A stretch of DNA of 64,000 nucleotides. Origin: Streptomyces sp. V4I2. Lineage in GTDB: Bacteria > Actinomycetota > Actinomycetes > Streptomycetales > Streptomycetaceae. The position numbers were made by a program, and so were the translations under genes. Under the pieces are notes generated by a model. It was not told the DNA's origin and searched no databases. It saw nothing but the letters and a program-made list of their open reading frames with translations. Position 1 is the stretch's first letter. Every line of letters starts with the position of its first letter. The stretch lies in NCBI RefSeq assembly GCF_030817655.1, contig NZ_JAUSZM010000003.1:5766001-5830000 (forward strand), read 5' to 3'. This document shows, piece by piece, positions 1 through 8,020 of the stretch.

Positions 1-1254
1 CCGGCGAACGTCCTGGTCGTACCGGACGGATCGTCCAAGCTGGTCGACTTCGGGATCGCGGTGGACTCCGGCACCAGCGTCGGCGTGGCGGGAACCCCCG
101 CCTACATGGCCCCGGAGCAGTGGACCGGCGCGCCCGCCTCGCCCGCCGCCGACGTGTACGCGGCCACGGCCACCTTCTTCGAGTGCCTGACGGGCCACAA
201 GCCGTACTCGGGTGACAATCTCGCCGAACTCGCGCTGCAGCACGTCGACGCGCCCGTCCCGGCCGAGGAGGCGCCCGAGGCGGTGCGAGAGCTGGTCCGG
301 CGCGGTCTGGCCAAGGACCCGCGGGAACGGCCCACCCACGCCGAGGAGTTCGTCACGGAACTGGAGGCGGTGGCCGGCGCCGCCTACGGGCCCGACTGGG
401 AGGAACGCGGCCGCGGCCGGCTCGCCGCGCTGATGGCCCTGGTGCCGCTGCTGCTGCCCTCGGCCCGCGGTGCCCCACGTACCACGACGGACACCGCACG
501 CACGGTCCTGAGCCGCGAACCGGGCCTCGGCTGGGCGCGGTCGTGGCGTCCCGGCCGGCCAGGGATGCTGGTGGCCGGTGCGGCCGTACTTCTGGCGGTC
601 CTCCTCACCTACGGCATCCAGCACACCCCGCTGGGAACGGATCCGCAGCAGGCGGCGCAGGCCCTGGCCACCACCAGAGCCCAGCCCGGTGTGGAGTCGG
701 GAGAGCTCATCGCTCCGCCGATCGCGTCGGCGAACTCGTCCCCGCCGCCCCCGACGTCCACCGTGTCACCCAGCCTGTCGCCCTCGGCCCCGGCGACACC
801 TGGCACCGACGAGCCTTCGGCGTCCGCCACCACGGCTCCGGCTCCGGCCGCCCCGCAGACGACGACACCCGGCGCGGCGACCACCGAGGCGACGCCGACG
901 ACCACCGCCCCCACCTCGCCGGCCGCTCCCGCCGTCAAGGACGTCGCGGTGTCGGGCTTCCGGCAGACGGGGCCGACGACCGCCTCGGCAACGATCGACA
1001 TCACCACGGACGGCACCGGACCGCTCTCCATCACCGTCTCGTGGTTCACGGGCGACACCGGGGGACAGCCCGGCACCCCGGACGGTGCGTCCCAGACGTT
1101 CGAGCGCAGCGGCGCCACCCAGTACACGCTCACCGTCGACCACACCTTCCAGGGCAAGGGCTGTTACTGGACGGTGCAGGCCACGACCACTCCGGCCGCC
1201 GCCGACGGCGGCGCCTCACAGCAGCTTCTGACCAGGGGGTGTGTCATCGGATGA
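1..1254 (+). CDS. Ser/Thr protein kinase, membrane-anchored (5' end outside window)
   Basis: The reading frame is open from base 1 and lacks its start. The first residues are the end of a Hanks-type kinase catalytic loop (PANVLV) followed by DFGIA, the DFG metal-binding motif. GTPAYMAPEQ is the activation-segment/APE motif and DVYAATATFFECLTG is subdomain IX. After the kinase lobe (to about residue 125 of the visible part) comes a linker, one transmembrane segment near residues 189-206, a Pro/Thr/Ser-rich stalk and a C-terminal beta-rich extracellular module of about 100 residues containing HTFQGKGCYW. It presumably phosphorylates cytoplasmic proteins in response to something sensed outside. 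Its stop overlaps the next start (ATGA), so the neighbour is probably co-translated and shares the extracellular module. Kinase identity is certain; ligand and targets are unknown. Confidence 0.93.
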   Translation, partial: PANVLVVPDGSSKLVDFGIAVDSGTSVGVAGTPAYMAPEQWTGAPASPAADVYAATATFFECLTGHKPYSGDNLAELALQHVDAPVPAEEAPEAVRELVRRGLAKDPRERPTHAEEFVTELEAVAGAAYGPDWEERGRGRLAALMALVPLLLPSARGAPRTTTDTARTVLSREPGLGWARSWRPGRPGMLVAGAAVLLAVLLTYGIQHTPLGTDPQQAAQALATTRAQPGVESGELIAPPIASANSSPPPPTSTVSPSLSPSAPATPGTDEPSASATTAPAPAAPQTTTPGAATTEATPTTTAPTSPAAPAVKDVAVSGFRQTGPTTASATIDITTDGTGPLSITVSWFTGDTGGQPGTPDGASQTFERSGATQYTLTVDHTFQGKGCYWTVQATTTPAAADGGASQQLLTRGCVIG

Positions 1255-2063
1255 GCGCTCACAACGACCGCACTCCCGCGTCCGCCGAGGACCGGGATCC
1301 CACCCGGGTCCTCGGCTCCGCCGAAGAAACCCGGGTGCTCGACCCGGCCGACGAGACCAGGGTGCTCGGCCCCGCCGACCATCACACCTCCACCCTCCAC
1401 CTGGGTCCCACCGACGAACACGCCCCGAGCGACGAACTCGGCTCCGCCGACGCCGAGTACAGCGCCACGGTGCTGGCCAGCCACTGGATCCAACGGCCCG
1501 AGCCGGACACCACCACCCTCGTCGGGCCGCCCTCCACGGGGACCCTGACGCCGCCGACGCCGCCCGACCGTGCCGAAGGCACCGTGCTGCGTTTCGGCCC
1601 GGGGGTGACAGCCGCCGCGCACCGTACCCACAGGACGCTGCCCGCCCTGCCGCCGCCTCGCGTGCCCCCGCGCCGGCGCCTGCGAAGACACGCGCTGCCC
1701 GCGCTCGTGCTGATCGTCGTCCTCGCCTTCCTCGCCTGGCAGCGCCTCGGGCCCTCCGTCGAGGTGCGTACGGCGGCGGTCACGGCCCGGCCGACGGCTC
1801 TGGGATGCGACGGCACAGCGGACATAGTCGCCCTCGTCGCCACGAACGGCCGACCGGGCACGCTCTCCTACCGCTGGACCCGAAGTGACGGCACCGCCTC
1901 GGGCGTCCTGCACGAAGTGGTGGTCCGGGGCCAGAGACAGGCACGTCTGCACCTGTTGTGGACCTTCCAGGGCAAGGGCCACTACACGGCAGGGGCCGAA
2001 CTACGGATCCAGTCCCCCGCCCACCGCACGATCACCACCCACTTCACGTACGACTGCCCCTGA
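1251..2063 (+). CDS. Single-pass membrane protein sharing the kinase's extracellular module
   Basis: 270 residues, starting at the ATG that overlaps the kinase stop. The first 140 residues are polar and should be cytoplasmic. They contain repeated TxxL-type motifs: PTRVLG, ETRVLD, ETRVLG, STLHLG, TTTLVG, GTVLRFG. One hydrophobic segment (about 148-164) follows an Arg-rich stretch, giving N-in topology. The outer domain ends in TFQGKGHYTAGAEL, matching the TFQGKG motif of the upstream kinase, so the two outer domains are homologous. I do not recognise a named family. The coupling and the Thr repeats suggest a partner or substrate of the kinase; that is inference. Confidence 0.85.
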   Translation: MSAHNDRTPASAEDRDPTRVLGSAEETRVLDPADETRVLGPADHHTSTLHLGPTDEHAPSDELGSADAEYSATVLASHWIQRPEPDTTTLVGPPSTGTLTPPTPPDRAEGTVLRFGPGVTAAAHRTHRTLPALPPPRVPPRRRLRRHALPALVLIVVLAFLAWQRLGPSVEVRTAAVTARPTALGCDGTADIVALVATNGRPGTLSYRWTRSDGTASGVLHEVVVRGQRQARLHLLWTFQGKGHYTAGAELRIQSPAHRTITTHFTYDCP

Positions 2064-2084
2064 AGCGACCCGGCACGGCGCAGG

Positions 2085-3140
2085 TCAACTGCCGGTCCGT
2101 GCGGGTGCCTTGCCGTGCTGGTCGACGACCGCGCGCTTCATGATGGCGCTGGTCCCGAGCAGGGTGTCGGAGGTGATCCCCTTGACCTCGTCCTTGGTGA
2201 TGTACGAGCGCGAGCCGAGGAAGGCGAGGGTGTCCTTGTCGAAGATCCATTCGTCACGGGTCGCGGAAGAGGCGTCTTCCCGGGTGACGGCGATGCCGTG
2301 ACGGCCGGCGGCGTCGACGGCGTCGGGGATCTCCTTCACGCCGGGGATCCTGGCGGCTGCCTTGTAGAACGCAGCGGCGTTCGCCGGCGGCATGATCGTT
2401 TCGCTGATCAAGCTGCCGATCTGGGAGAAGACGGCCTGCTCCTTGGACTCGCCTGCGTCAACCCTGGTCTGGGCGTTGAGAAACTTGAGCAGCGCATCCG
2501 GGTCCGTGGGCAGAGAAGCCAGCCACTTGTAGGTGGGGTGATGGATGCCCGCCGGGACGGGAGCGGAGGACTCGATGGGGATCAGCTGACCGGGCATCAC
2601 GGCCCCCTTGCCGGATGAGCGAATCCACCCTTGCCCGGTGACGGGGCCGGGGTCCTGCGACATCCAGACCTCCCGCTTGTTCAGGGCACCGAGCCGCACG
2701 GGACCGTCGAAGGTGCCCTCGTTGGAGCGGCCCAAGCTCTCGACGTACACGAACTGCCCGTCCTTCACCGGCGTCACGTCGGTGGCCATGGCTGCTACGG
2801 CGATCCGGTCGAGAACGGCGGAGGCGGAGGCGCTGTCGGTGCCGGCGGCTCGGGTCGCCGGGGCGGAGGTGTCGTCACCGCCGGAGAGCGTGACGATCAG
2901 CGCGCCGGCCAGTGCCATCGACGCGAGGGGCAACAGCACGACGCCACGAGCCAGTCGACGGCGTGGTGTCGGGCGCGCCGGGGTGGTGGAAGCGGTGCGG
3001 TCGTGGTCGATCTGCTGCATCAGTACGTCCCTGAAGTGGAGGTGTCTGCTCGGCGGGAGGTCCCATTCGGCCGGAGCCGACAGCAGCTCTTCGCTCTCAC
3101 TCCTGACGGAAGCGGCGTGCGACGGATCACTACTGTTCAT
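2085..3140 (-). CDS. CU044_5270 family protein (sigma-factor partner)
   Basis: 351 residues. The N-terminus is cytoplasmic and polar, one transmembrane segment lies near residues 67-85 (GVVLLPLASMALAGALIV), and a large extracytoplasmic domain follows. Architecture and position match the CU044_5270 family, which actinobacteria commonly encode directly downstream of ECF sigma factors. Its ATG overlaps the sigma-factor stop by four bases (ATGA), so translation is coupled. An anti-sigma or envelope-sensing role is suggested by context, but I see no zinc-binding anti-sigma motif, so the mechanism is open. Confidence 0.8.
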   Translation of the reverse strand: MNSSDPSHAASVRSESEELLSAPAEWDLPPSRHLHFRDVLMQQIDHDRTASTTPARPTPRRRLARGVVLLPLASMALAGALIVTLSGGDDTSAPATRAAGTDSASASAVLDRIAVAAMATDVTPVKDGQFVYVESLGRSNEGTFDGPVRLGALNKREVWMSQDPGPVTGQGWIRSSGKGAVMPGQLIPIESSAPVPAGIHHPTYKWLASLPTDPDALLKFLNAQTRVDAGESKEQAVFSQIGSLISETIMPPANAAAFYKAAARIPGVKEIPDAVDAAGRHGIAVTREDASSATRDEWIFDKDTLAFLGSRSYITKDEVKGITSDTLLGTSAIMKRAVVDQHGKAPARTGS

Positions 3141-3784
3141 CCTGTTTCCTCCTGCAGAAACATGGCCGCGAACGCGGCCTCACTCTCCTTCTCTCCGCGA
3201 GGGCCCCGCGGTTCCGCCTTCACGCGGTCGGATTGCCCGGAGCTGATCCGGGTAAGCCGCGCCCGGGCACGCGACAGCCGCGACCGCACGGTGCCGACCG
3301 GGATGCCGAGCGCCTCGGCGGCCTGTTGGTAGTCCAGACCGGCCGACACGCACAGGGCGAACACCTCCCGGTCTTGGCGGCGCAACCGGCCCAGCGCCTC
3401 GTGAACCACCGCGAGACGGCGGGCGTCATCGATCCGGCCGGCCGCCTCCTCCGCGAAGTCCTCGACGGCACGGGGTTCCGGGCTGCGCGCCAGGAAGGCG
3501 AGCCGTCGGCGCAGCCCACGGTTGGCGTTGTGCGCCTTGTGCGTGGCGATGCCGAGCAGCCAGGGCTTGAGCGAACCGCCCTCCGGCTCCACGGTCTCCC
3601 GGGTACGCCAGGCGGCGAGGAAGGTCTCCGACATGGCCTCCTCGGCCTCCGACCAGTTGCCGGTCAGGCGCAGGGCATGGTTGTAGACCGCCCGCGCGTG
3701 CTCGTCGTACAGGTCGGCGAACGCCGCACGGTCCCCTGCCCGTATGCGCGCACGCATCGATTCCGGTGGTTCTGTTTGCCTCAC
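3137..3784 (-). CDS. RNA polymerase ECF-type sigma factor
   Basis: About 215 residues. Region 2 (FADLYDEHARAVYNHALRL with the acidic SEAEEAMSETFLAAWR stretch) and region 4 (YQQAAEALGIPVGTVRSRL, the helix-turn-helix that reads the -35 element) are both clear. I place the start at the GTG at 3784 because a GGAGAG sits 8 bases before it; a GTG at 3790 and an ATG at 3757 are in-frame alternatives. Far-upstream open frame is not coding. The C-terminal extension (RVKAEPRGPRGEKESE) is non-conserved. It is coupled to the CU044_5270 gene, so the two probably form a signalling pair. Confidence 0.9.
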   Translation of the reverse strand: MRQTEPPESMRARIRAGDRAAFADLYDEHARAVYNHALRLTGNWSEAEEAMSETFLAAWRTRETVEPEGGSLKPWLLGIATHKAHNANRGLRRRLAFLARSPEPRAVEDFAEEAAGRIDDARRLAVVHEALGRLRRQDREVFALCVSAGLDYQQAAEALGIPVGTVRSRLSRARARLTRISSGQSDRVKAEPRGPRGEKESEAAFAAMFLQEETG

Positions 3785-4022
3785 ACTCACTACTCTCCGC
3801 GGGTCCGGCGGAGTTCCTGTGGCCTCCGCCACACCGCCACACCGCTGCACGCGGGTCCGGAAGCCTTGGCGGATCTGGAGGTCGGTAACCACGAGGTCGG
3901 TAACTACCTGGACGCACCGCGCGATCCGAACACGTACGACCAGAAAGCGGCCGTCCTCCGGAACGCGGTCCCGTGTTCCATTCCGCCCGCACCTTGTGGA
4001 ACGCCCTGTCGGAGCTGATCGC

Positions 4023-4715
4023 GTGAACACCCTCTGGAAGAGCCTGCCCAGCGACGTCGTCCCGGACGTGGTCGACGCCGAGCCGCTCTCCGGCGGCGCG
4101 GTGAACGACGTCTGGCGGCTGACCCTCGCCGACGGAAGGGCGTACGTCCTCAAGGGATCCGTCGACGCTCCGCCCGACCTGTTCCCGCTGGAGGCGGCCG
4201 GACTCAGGGCGCTCCATGAACGCGCGGGCATCCGTACGCCCCAGGTGTTCGAGCTGAGCGAGCACCACCTCCTCAGGGAGGCGCTGCACCCCCGGCCCGA
4301 CACGGACGAGTACTGGGAGGCCGCGGGCCGGACCTTCGCCACGCTGCACAACGTGCGCGGCGACCGGTTCGGCGGGGACACCGACGGATGGCTCGGCCTG
4401 CTTCCCCAGGAGAACGGCTGGGCCGACGACGGCCACGAGTTCTTCGCCGAGCACCGAATCCGCCGTTACCTGCGCGAGCCCAAGGTCCGCCAGGCCCTCC
4501 AACCGGCCGACCTGGCGGGCCTGGAACGGATCTGCGAACGCCTCCCGCAACTCGTCCCGACATCTCCCAGCGTGCTCAACCACGGCGACCTCTGGCGCGC
4601 GAACATCGTCGCGGACCCGGCCGGCGAACCCGTGTTCCTCGACCCGGCGGTGTGCTGGAAGTGGGCCGAGTCCGACCTCAGCATGACGTACTGCAAGGTC
4701 CTCCTGGTGGCTTGA
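4023..4715 (+). pseudogene. Fructosamine kinase family protein, C-terminally truncated
   Basis: 230 residues from the GTG at 4023. The fold is that of the fructosamine/ketosamine-3-kinase (aminoglycoside phosphotransferase-like) family: LSGGAVNDVWRL nucleotide loop, YVLK lysine, LNHGDLWRANI catalytic loop and VFLDPAV metal-binding Asp. Family members are around 290 residues and continue for about 50-60 residues past DLSM. Here the frame goes DLSMTYC and then stops after an unrelated short tail. The catalytic residues survive but the C-terminal helices are gone, so the product is probably non-functional. Family members phosphorylate glycated amines to repair them. Confidence 0.75.
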
Positions 4716-5035
4716 CGAACCACCGAGCTCTGGGACGGCGCTGGCCGGAAGGGCGCGGTTGCGGGAGCACACGGAGCAGGTCTCAGCGGGCGAATTGCAC
4801 CGGCCAGGGAACCCGATGACGGCAGGGCCTGAGGTCGCCCTCGCCTGCCCGGCGGCGACGGGCGACGAGAAGAAGAGGAGGAGCAGACAAGTGTCGCCTG
4901 ATGACCATCAGGTGACCGCTGTCTGGCAGGTGATGTGTGGGGTCACAGGAAATGATCGGGGAGCGTCACCGCGAGCGATCAGCCGCCGATGCGCCGCGCG
5001 AAACACCCCGACCGCCCCGGAAGGAATCTCACGCC
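4716..5035 (+). other. Intergenic region with an operator-like palindrome
   Basis: No gene is supported here. The segment follows the truncated fructosamine kinase and contains the 24-bp palindrome at 4893-4916 and the ribosome-binding site (AAGGAA, 5021) of the carboxylesterase. Open frames crossing it show no recognisable protein. Confidence 0.6.
4893..4916. promoter_or_regulatory. Palindromic operator candidate upstream of carboxylesterase
   Basis: GTCGCCTGATG, two bases, then CATCAGGTGAC: 11-bp arms with one mismatch, of which the inner 7 bp (CCTGATG/CATCAGG) are perfect. It lies 120 bp before the carboxylesterase ATG. The size suits a TetR, MarR or GntR dimer. No regulator gene is adjacent, so the cognate protein is unknown. 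Confidence 0.5.
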
Positions 5036-6472
5036 ATGACCGCGACCGCGCCCAAGGCTCCGACTGCACCAGGGGTGCGGTCCTGGTGGGGAATCCCGTT
5101 CGCCACCGCCGAGCGGTACCGCCGCCCCGTGGTCGCGGATTTCGATCCGTACCGCCCCTATGACCGTAAGGGCGTCGTCTCTGTCCAGCCCGACAGCGGC
5201 GACTGGCTCGAAGCGGACAGCGGGATGGGCGAGGACTGCCTGAACCTGAACGTGTGGGCTCCCGAGCAGCCGACCGGGAAGGCGCTTCCGGTGGCCGTGT
5301 ACATCCACGGCGGCGGATTCGAGTACGGCGCGAACACGCAGACCACCTCGAACGCCGCCGGTCTCGCCGCGTCGGGGCGAGTGGTGAGCGTGTCGGTCAA
5401 CTATCGGCTCGGCGCACTGAGCGCGCTCTCGCTCTCGCAGTACGGCGGGCGGCTCGCCGAGGCCGGCAACCTGGGCCTGCAGGACGTCGTCGCCGCGCTT
5501 GCCTGGGTCAAGCAGAACATCGCCTCCTTCGGTGGCGACCCCGACGACGTCACCGTCTTCGGCCACAGCGCCGGCGCCTACTTGGCCCTCGGGCTGCTCG
5601 GGGCCTCCTCCGCGGACGGCCTGTACCGGCGACTGGCCGGGTTCTCCGGCGCGCCCTCGCGTCTCGTCCCGGCCTGGTGGGCCGAGGAGCTCGCGGAGCG
5701 GTTCGTCACCGAACTCGGTGTCGCGGGCAACCCCGACAAGCTGATCGATCTCGACGCGGCCTCCCTGGTGGCCGCCCTGCGCAAGGTCTGTCCGACGGAT
5801 CTCGGAGTCCGTGGCGGGATGGACAACCAGAGCCTCGGCGTCGTCCTGGACGCCGACCAGCCCGGCGGGGTGCTGCACGCCCACCCCCTGGACGTCCTGG
5901 CCTCGGGCTCGCACCGGGACATCGACGTCCTCCTGAGCACGGCCAGTGACGAGATGGGCTGGTGGGTGGCGAACGACCTCGACCGGTTCGACCCGCACAC
6001 CGTCGACCGCGTCACCGACGAATTCGCGGGGTGGCGCATTCCCCGCTCCCGCGCCAGGAAGATCATCGACATCTACGACCAGGGCGGCCGCACCCCTGCC
6101 GAGGTCCGCGCCGCGTCCCTGACGGACTACATTTTCACGCTCCCCGCAGCCCGCGGCGCTCTGGCCCACGCCGCCGCGGGCGGCAACGCCCATCTCCTCG
6201 CGATCGGGCCCGCCGAGGGCGCGCCCGCCGTGCACGGCACCGAGATGTACGCCCTGGTCGGCCAGGAACAGCCAGGGCGCAGCCCCGAACAGGCCGACCG
6301 TGACACGCGTATCCGCGACATCGTCCTCGACTTCGTCACCGGCGAGCAGACCTGCCTGTGGCCCGCCGTCACGGACCGGCCCACCTCGGGAGGTGTCGGC
6401 AACCCTCCCTCCGAGCCCAGCGCCCACTACCAGGCGGTCCTCGACCTGTTCGCGAACATCGCCCGCCCCTGA
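5036..6472 (+). CDS. Type B carboxylesterase/lipase family protein
   Basis: 478 residues. ATG at 5036 is preceded by AAGGAA at a good distance; the longer upstream frame is not coding. Family marks are EDCLNLNVWAP (the EDCLxLNV signature), VYIHGGGFEYG (oxyanion hole) and VFGHSAGAYL (GxSxG nucleophile elbow). No signal peptide is evident, so it is probably cytoplasmic. It should hydrolyse esters of small organic acids; the substrate cannot be read from sequence. It stands alone between gene remnants and may be controlled through the palindrome upstream. Confidence 0.9.
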   Translation: MTATAPKAPTAPGVRSWWGIPFATAERYRRPVVADFDPYRPYDRKGVVSVQPDSGDWLEADSGMGEDCLNLNVWAPEQPTGKALPVAVYIHGGGFEYGANTQTTSNAAGLAASGRVVSVSVNYRLGALSALSLSQYGGRLAEAGNLGLQDVVAALAWVKQNIASFGGDPDDVTVFGHSAGAYLALGLLGASSADGLYRRLAGFSGAPSRLVPAWWAEELAERFVTELGVAGNPDKLIDLDAASLVAALRKVCPTDLGVRGGMDNQSLGVVLDADQPGGVLHAHPLDVLASGSHRDIDVLLSTASDEMGWWVANDLDRFDPHTVDRVTDEFAGWRIPRSRARKIIDIYDQGGRTPAEVRAASLTDYIFTLPAARGALAHAAAGGNAHLLAIGPAEGAPAVHGTEMYALVGQEQPGRSPEQADRDTRIRDIVLDFVTGEQTCLWPAVTDRPTSGGVGNPPSEPSAHYQAVLDLFANIARP

Positions 6473-6514
6473 CGGCCGTCGGACGATACGGAACAGCGCA
6501 CCAGGGGGAACAGA

Positions 6515-6724
6515 GTGCACCAGGGTTGCGAACCCGAACACGCCCGCGCGCAAGAACGCGGCTACGCCTCGATCACGCCGGGCCGCTATCTCGACAGACG
6601 CCACTGGATCCCACCGGGGCCGGGACCCGGCATCACCGAGCGGCTGATCACCTACGCGGTCGAGGATTCCCACCACCTCGCCGTCGAGCGGCTGCCGCGA
6701 CGCGACCGCCCCAGTGCCCGATGA
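6515..6724 (+). pseudogene. MmcQ/YjbR-like DNA-binding protein, C-terminal remnant
   Basis: A 69-residue frame from a GTG. The stretch CEPEHA, SITPGRYLDRRHWI, GPGITERLI and VEDSHHLAVERLPR matches the C-terminal half of MmcQ/YjbR-fold proteins, which are normally about 115-130 residues long. The N-terminal half is missing. I treat it as a remnant, like the RarA remnant that follows. Confidence 0.55.
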
Positions 6725-6824
6725 ACGCCGCGAGCTTCCCTGCGAACGGCGAGCCCTGGCTCGTCAGCGTCCCGTGCAAGGGCTCGCCCCGTCCGCACAC
6801 GCCCGCCTGTGACCCGAGAGACCG

Positions 6825-7146
6825 ATGGAACCGACCGTAGTGACCCTGCCGCTCTTCGACGAGGAGCCCTCCCGGCCAGTCGCCGACCGCCTGCGCCCCA
6901 CAAAGCTGGAAGACGTCGTCGGGCAGGACCACCTCCTGGCCGCGGACGCCGCTGCTGGGCCCGCATGGTCGCCCAGCAGCGCCTCAGCTCCACCATCCTG
7001 CGGGGCCGCCCGGCGTCGGGAAGACCACCATCACCCGGCTCCTCGCCGACGGCAGCGACATGGCCTTCGAACCGGTGTCGGCCACCTTCTCCGGCGAGGC
7101 CGAACCGCTCCAGGCCGCCGATGGTAAGTGGATCGACTTGCCTTAA
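6825..7146 (+). pseudogene. rarA: RarA/MgsA-type AAA ATPase remnant, frameshifted
   Basis: The N-terminus of a replication-associated recombination protein A is readable only across three frames. Frame one gives LFDEEPSRPVADRLRPTKL and EDVVGQDHLLA from ATG 6825. A second frame gives RMVAQQRLSSTIL near 6965. A third gives GPPGVGKTTITRLLAD (Walker A) and FEPVSATFSGEAE to a stop at 7144-7146. Intact RarA is about 440 residues, so only the first quarter remains, with two frameshifts. RarA acts at stalled forks; a functional copy would have to be elsewhere in the genome. Confidence 0.7.
7123..7142. promoter_or_regulatory. Operator palindrome 1 upstream of SDR gene
   Basis: GGTAAGT-N6-ACTTGCC: 7-bp arms with one mismatch. 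It has the same design as the palindrome at 7173-7192, and the two start exactly 50 bp apart. A TetR-family gene lies downstream of the SDR gene and is the obvious candidate binder. Confidence 0.6.
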
Positions 7147-7172
7147 GGGTGGCGCGGGAGTTACCTTCAGGT

Positions 7173-7192
7173 GGTGAGTCCATTGACTTACC
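7173..7192. promoter_or_regulatory. Operator palindrome 2 upstream of SDR gene
   Basis: GGTGAGT-N6-ACTTACC: 7-bp arms with one mismatch, ending 26 bp before the SDR start codon. It overlaps a TTGACT hexamer (7183-7188). Binding here should block transcription of the SDR/TetR pair. Confidence 0.6.
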
Positions 7193-7218
7193 TTACGACT
7201 CGGCAAGGAACAACCAAC

Positions 7219-7980
7219 ATGAATCGTCTTGCGGGCAAGCGCGCCCTCATCACCGGCGGCACGAGTGGGATCGGTCTGGAGACCGCCCAGCGTTTTATCG
7301 CGGAGGGGGCCGACGTGCTGGTCACAGGCGTCACCCCGGCCAGCATCGACAAGGCGCGGCAGATCCTCGGGGACAAGGTGCCGGTGGTGCAGGCCGATGC
7401 GCGCGATCTCGATGCGCAGCGCGGCCTGGCGGAGCGGGTGCGTGAGCACTTCGGGGAGCTGGACGTGGCGTTCCTGAACGCCGGTGTCTCGGACTGGCGG
7501 CCGTTCGAGGACCACACGGAGGACAGTTTCGACCGGCTCTTCGACATCAACGTCAAGAGCGTCTTCTTTCTCACACAGGCCCTGGTGCCCGTGCTGTCCA
7601 ACCCGTCCTCGGTCATCCTCAACGCGTCCAACAGCGCGCACGGCGGCTACGGGCACTCGAACGCCTACGCCGCGACGAAGGCGGCTGTCAGTTCCCTGAT
7701 GCGGTCGTGGAACGCGGACCTGCTCAGGTCGCACGGCATCCGGTTCAACGCGGTCAGCCCCGGCCCGGTGGACACCCCGCTGTACTCAGGGGCCAAGCTC
7801 GGGATCGAGGACCCCGCGCAGCAGACGGCGGTTGTGGAGGCGATCAGCTCCGGCATCCCGCTGGGTCGCATGGGTATGCCCGAGGAGGTCGCGGAAGCCG
7901 TCGTGTACCTGGCCTCCGATGTCTCCGCCTTCGCTGTGGGCCTGGACCTTATCCTGGACGGCGGCCAGACCGTCCTCTGA
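7219..7980 (+). CDS. SDR family oxidoreductase
   Basis: 253 residues, ATG 7219 with AAGGAA 8 bases upstream. A classical short-chain dehydrogenase/reductase: TGGTSGIG cofactor-binding glycine motif near residue 12, FLNAGVS (the NAG motif), catalytic Ser in LNASNSAHG, the YAATK catalytic Tyr/Lys pair and a C-terminal LDGGQT. It should oxidise or reduce a hydroxyl/carbonyl group with NAD(P)(H). A TetR gene follows 40 bp downstream and two matching palindromes sit in the promoter, a typical arrangement for a ligand-induced enzyme. Substrate unknown. Confidence 0.93.
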   Translation: MNRLAGKRALITGGTSGIGLETAQRFIAEGADVLVTGVTPASIDKARQILGDKVPVVQADARDLDAQRGLAERVREHFGELDVAFLNAGVSDWRPFEDHTEDSFDRLFDINVKSVFFLTQALVPVLSNPSSVILNASNSAHGGYGHSNAYAATKAAVSSLMRSWNADLLRSHGIRFNAVSPGPVDTPLYSGAKLGIEDPAQQTAVVEAISSGIPLGRMGMPEEVAEAVVYLASDVSAFAVGLDLILDGGQTVL

Positions 7981-8020
7981 CAGCGAGGATGCGGCCGGGA
8001 GACGGGCGAGGGACGTGGGT

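Noticed and set aside
4979..6676. 565-codon minus-strand frame over the carboxylesterase
   Set aside because: Shadow of a gene with GxSxG and HGGG motifs on the plus strand; no domain in the antisense product.
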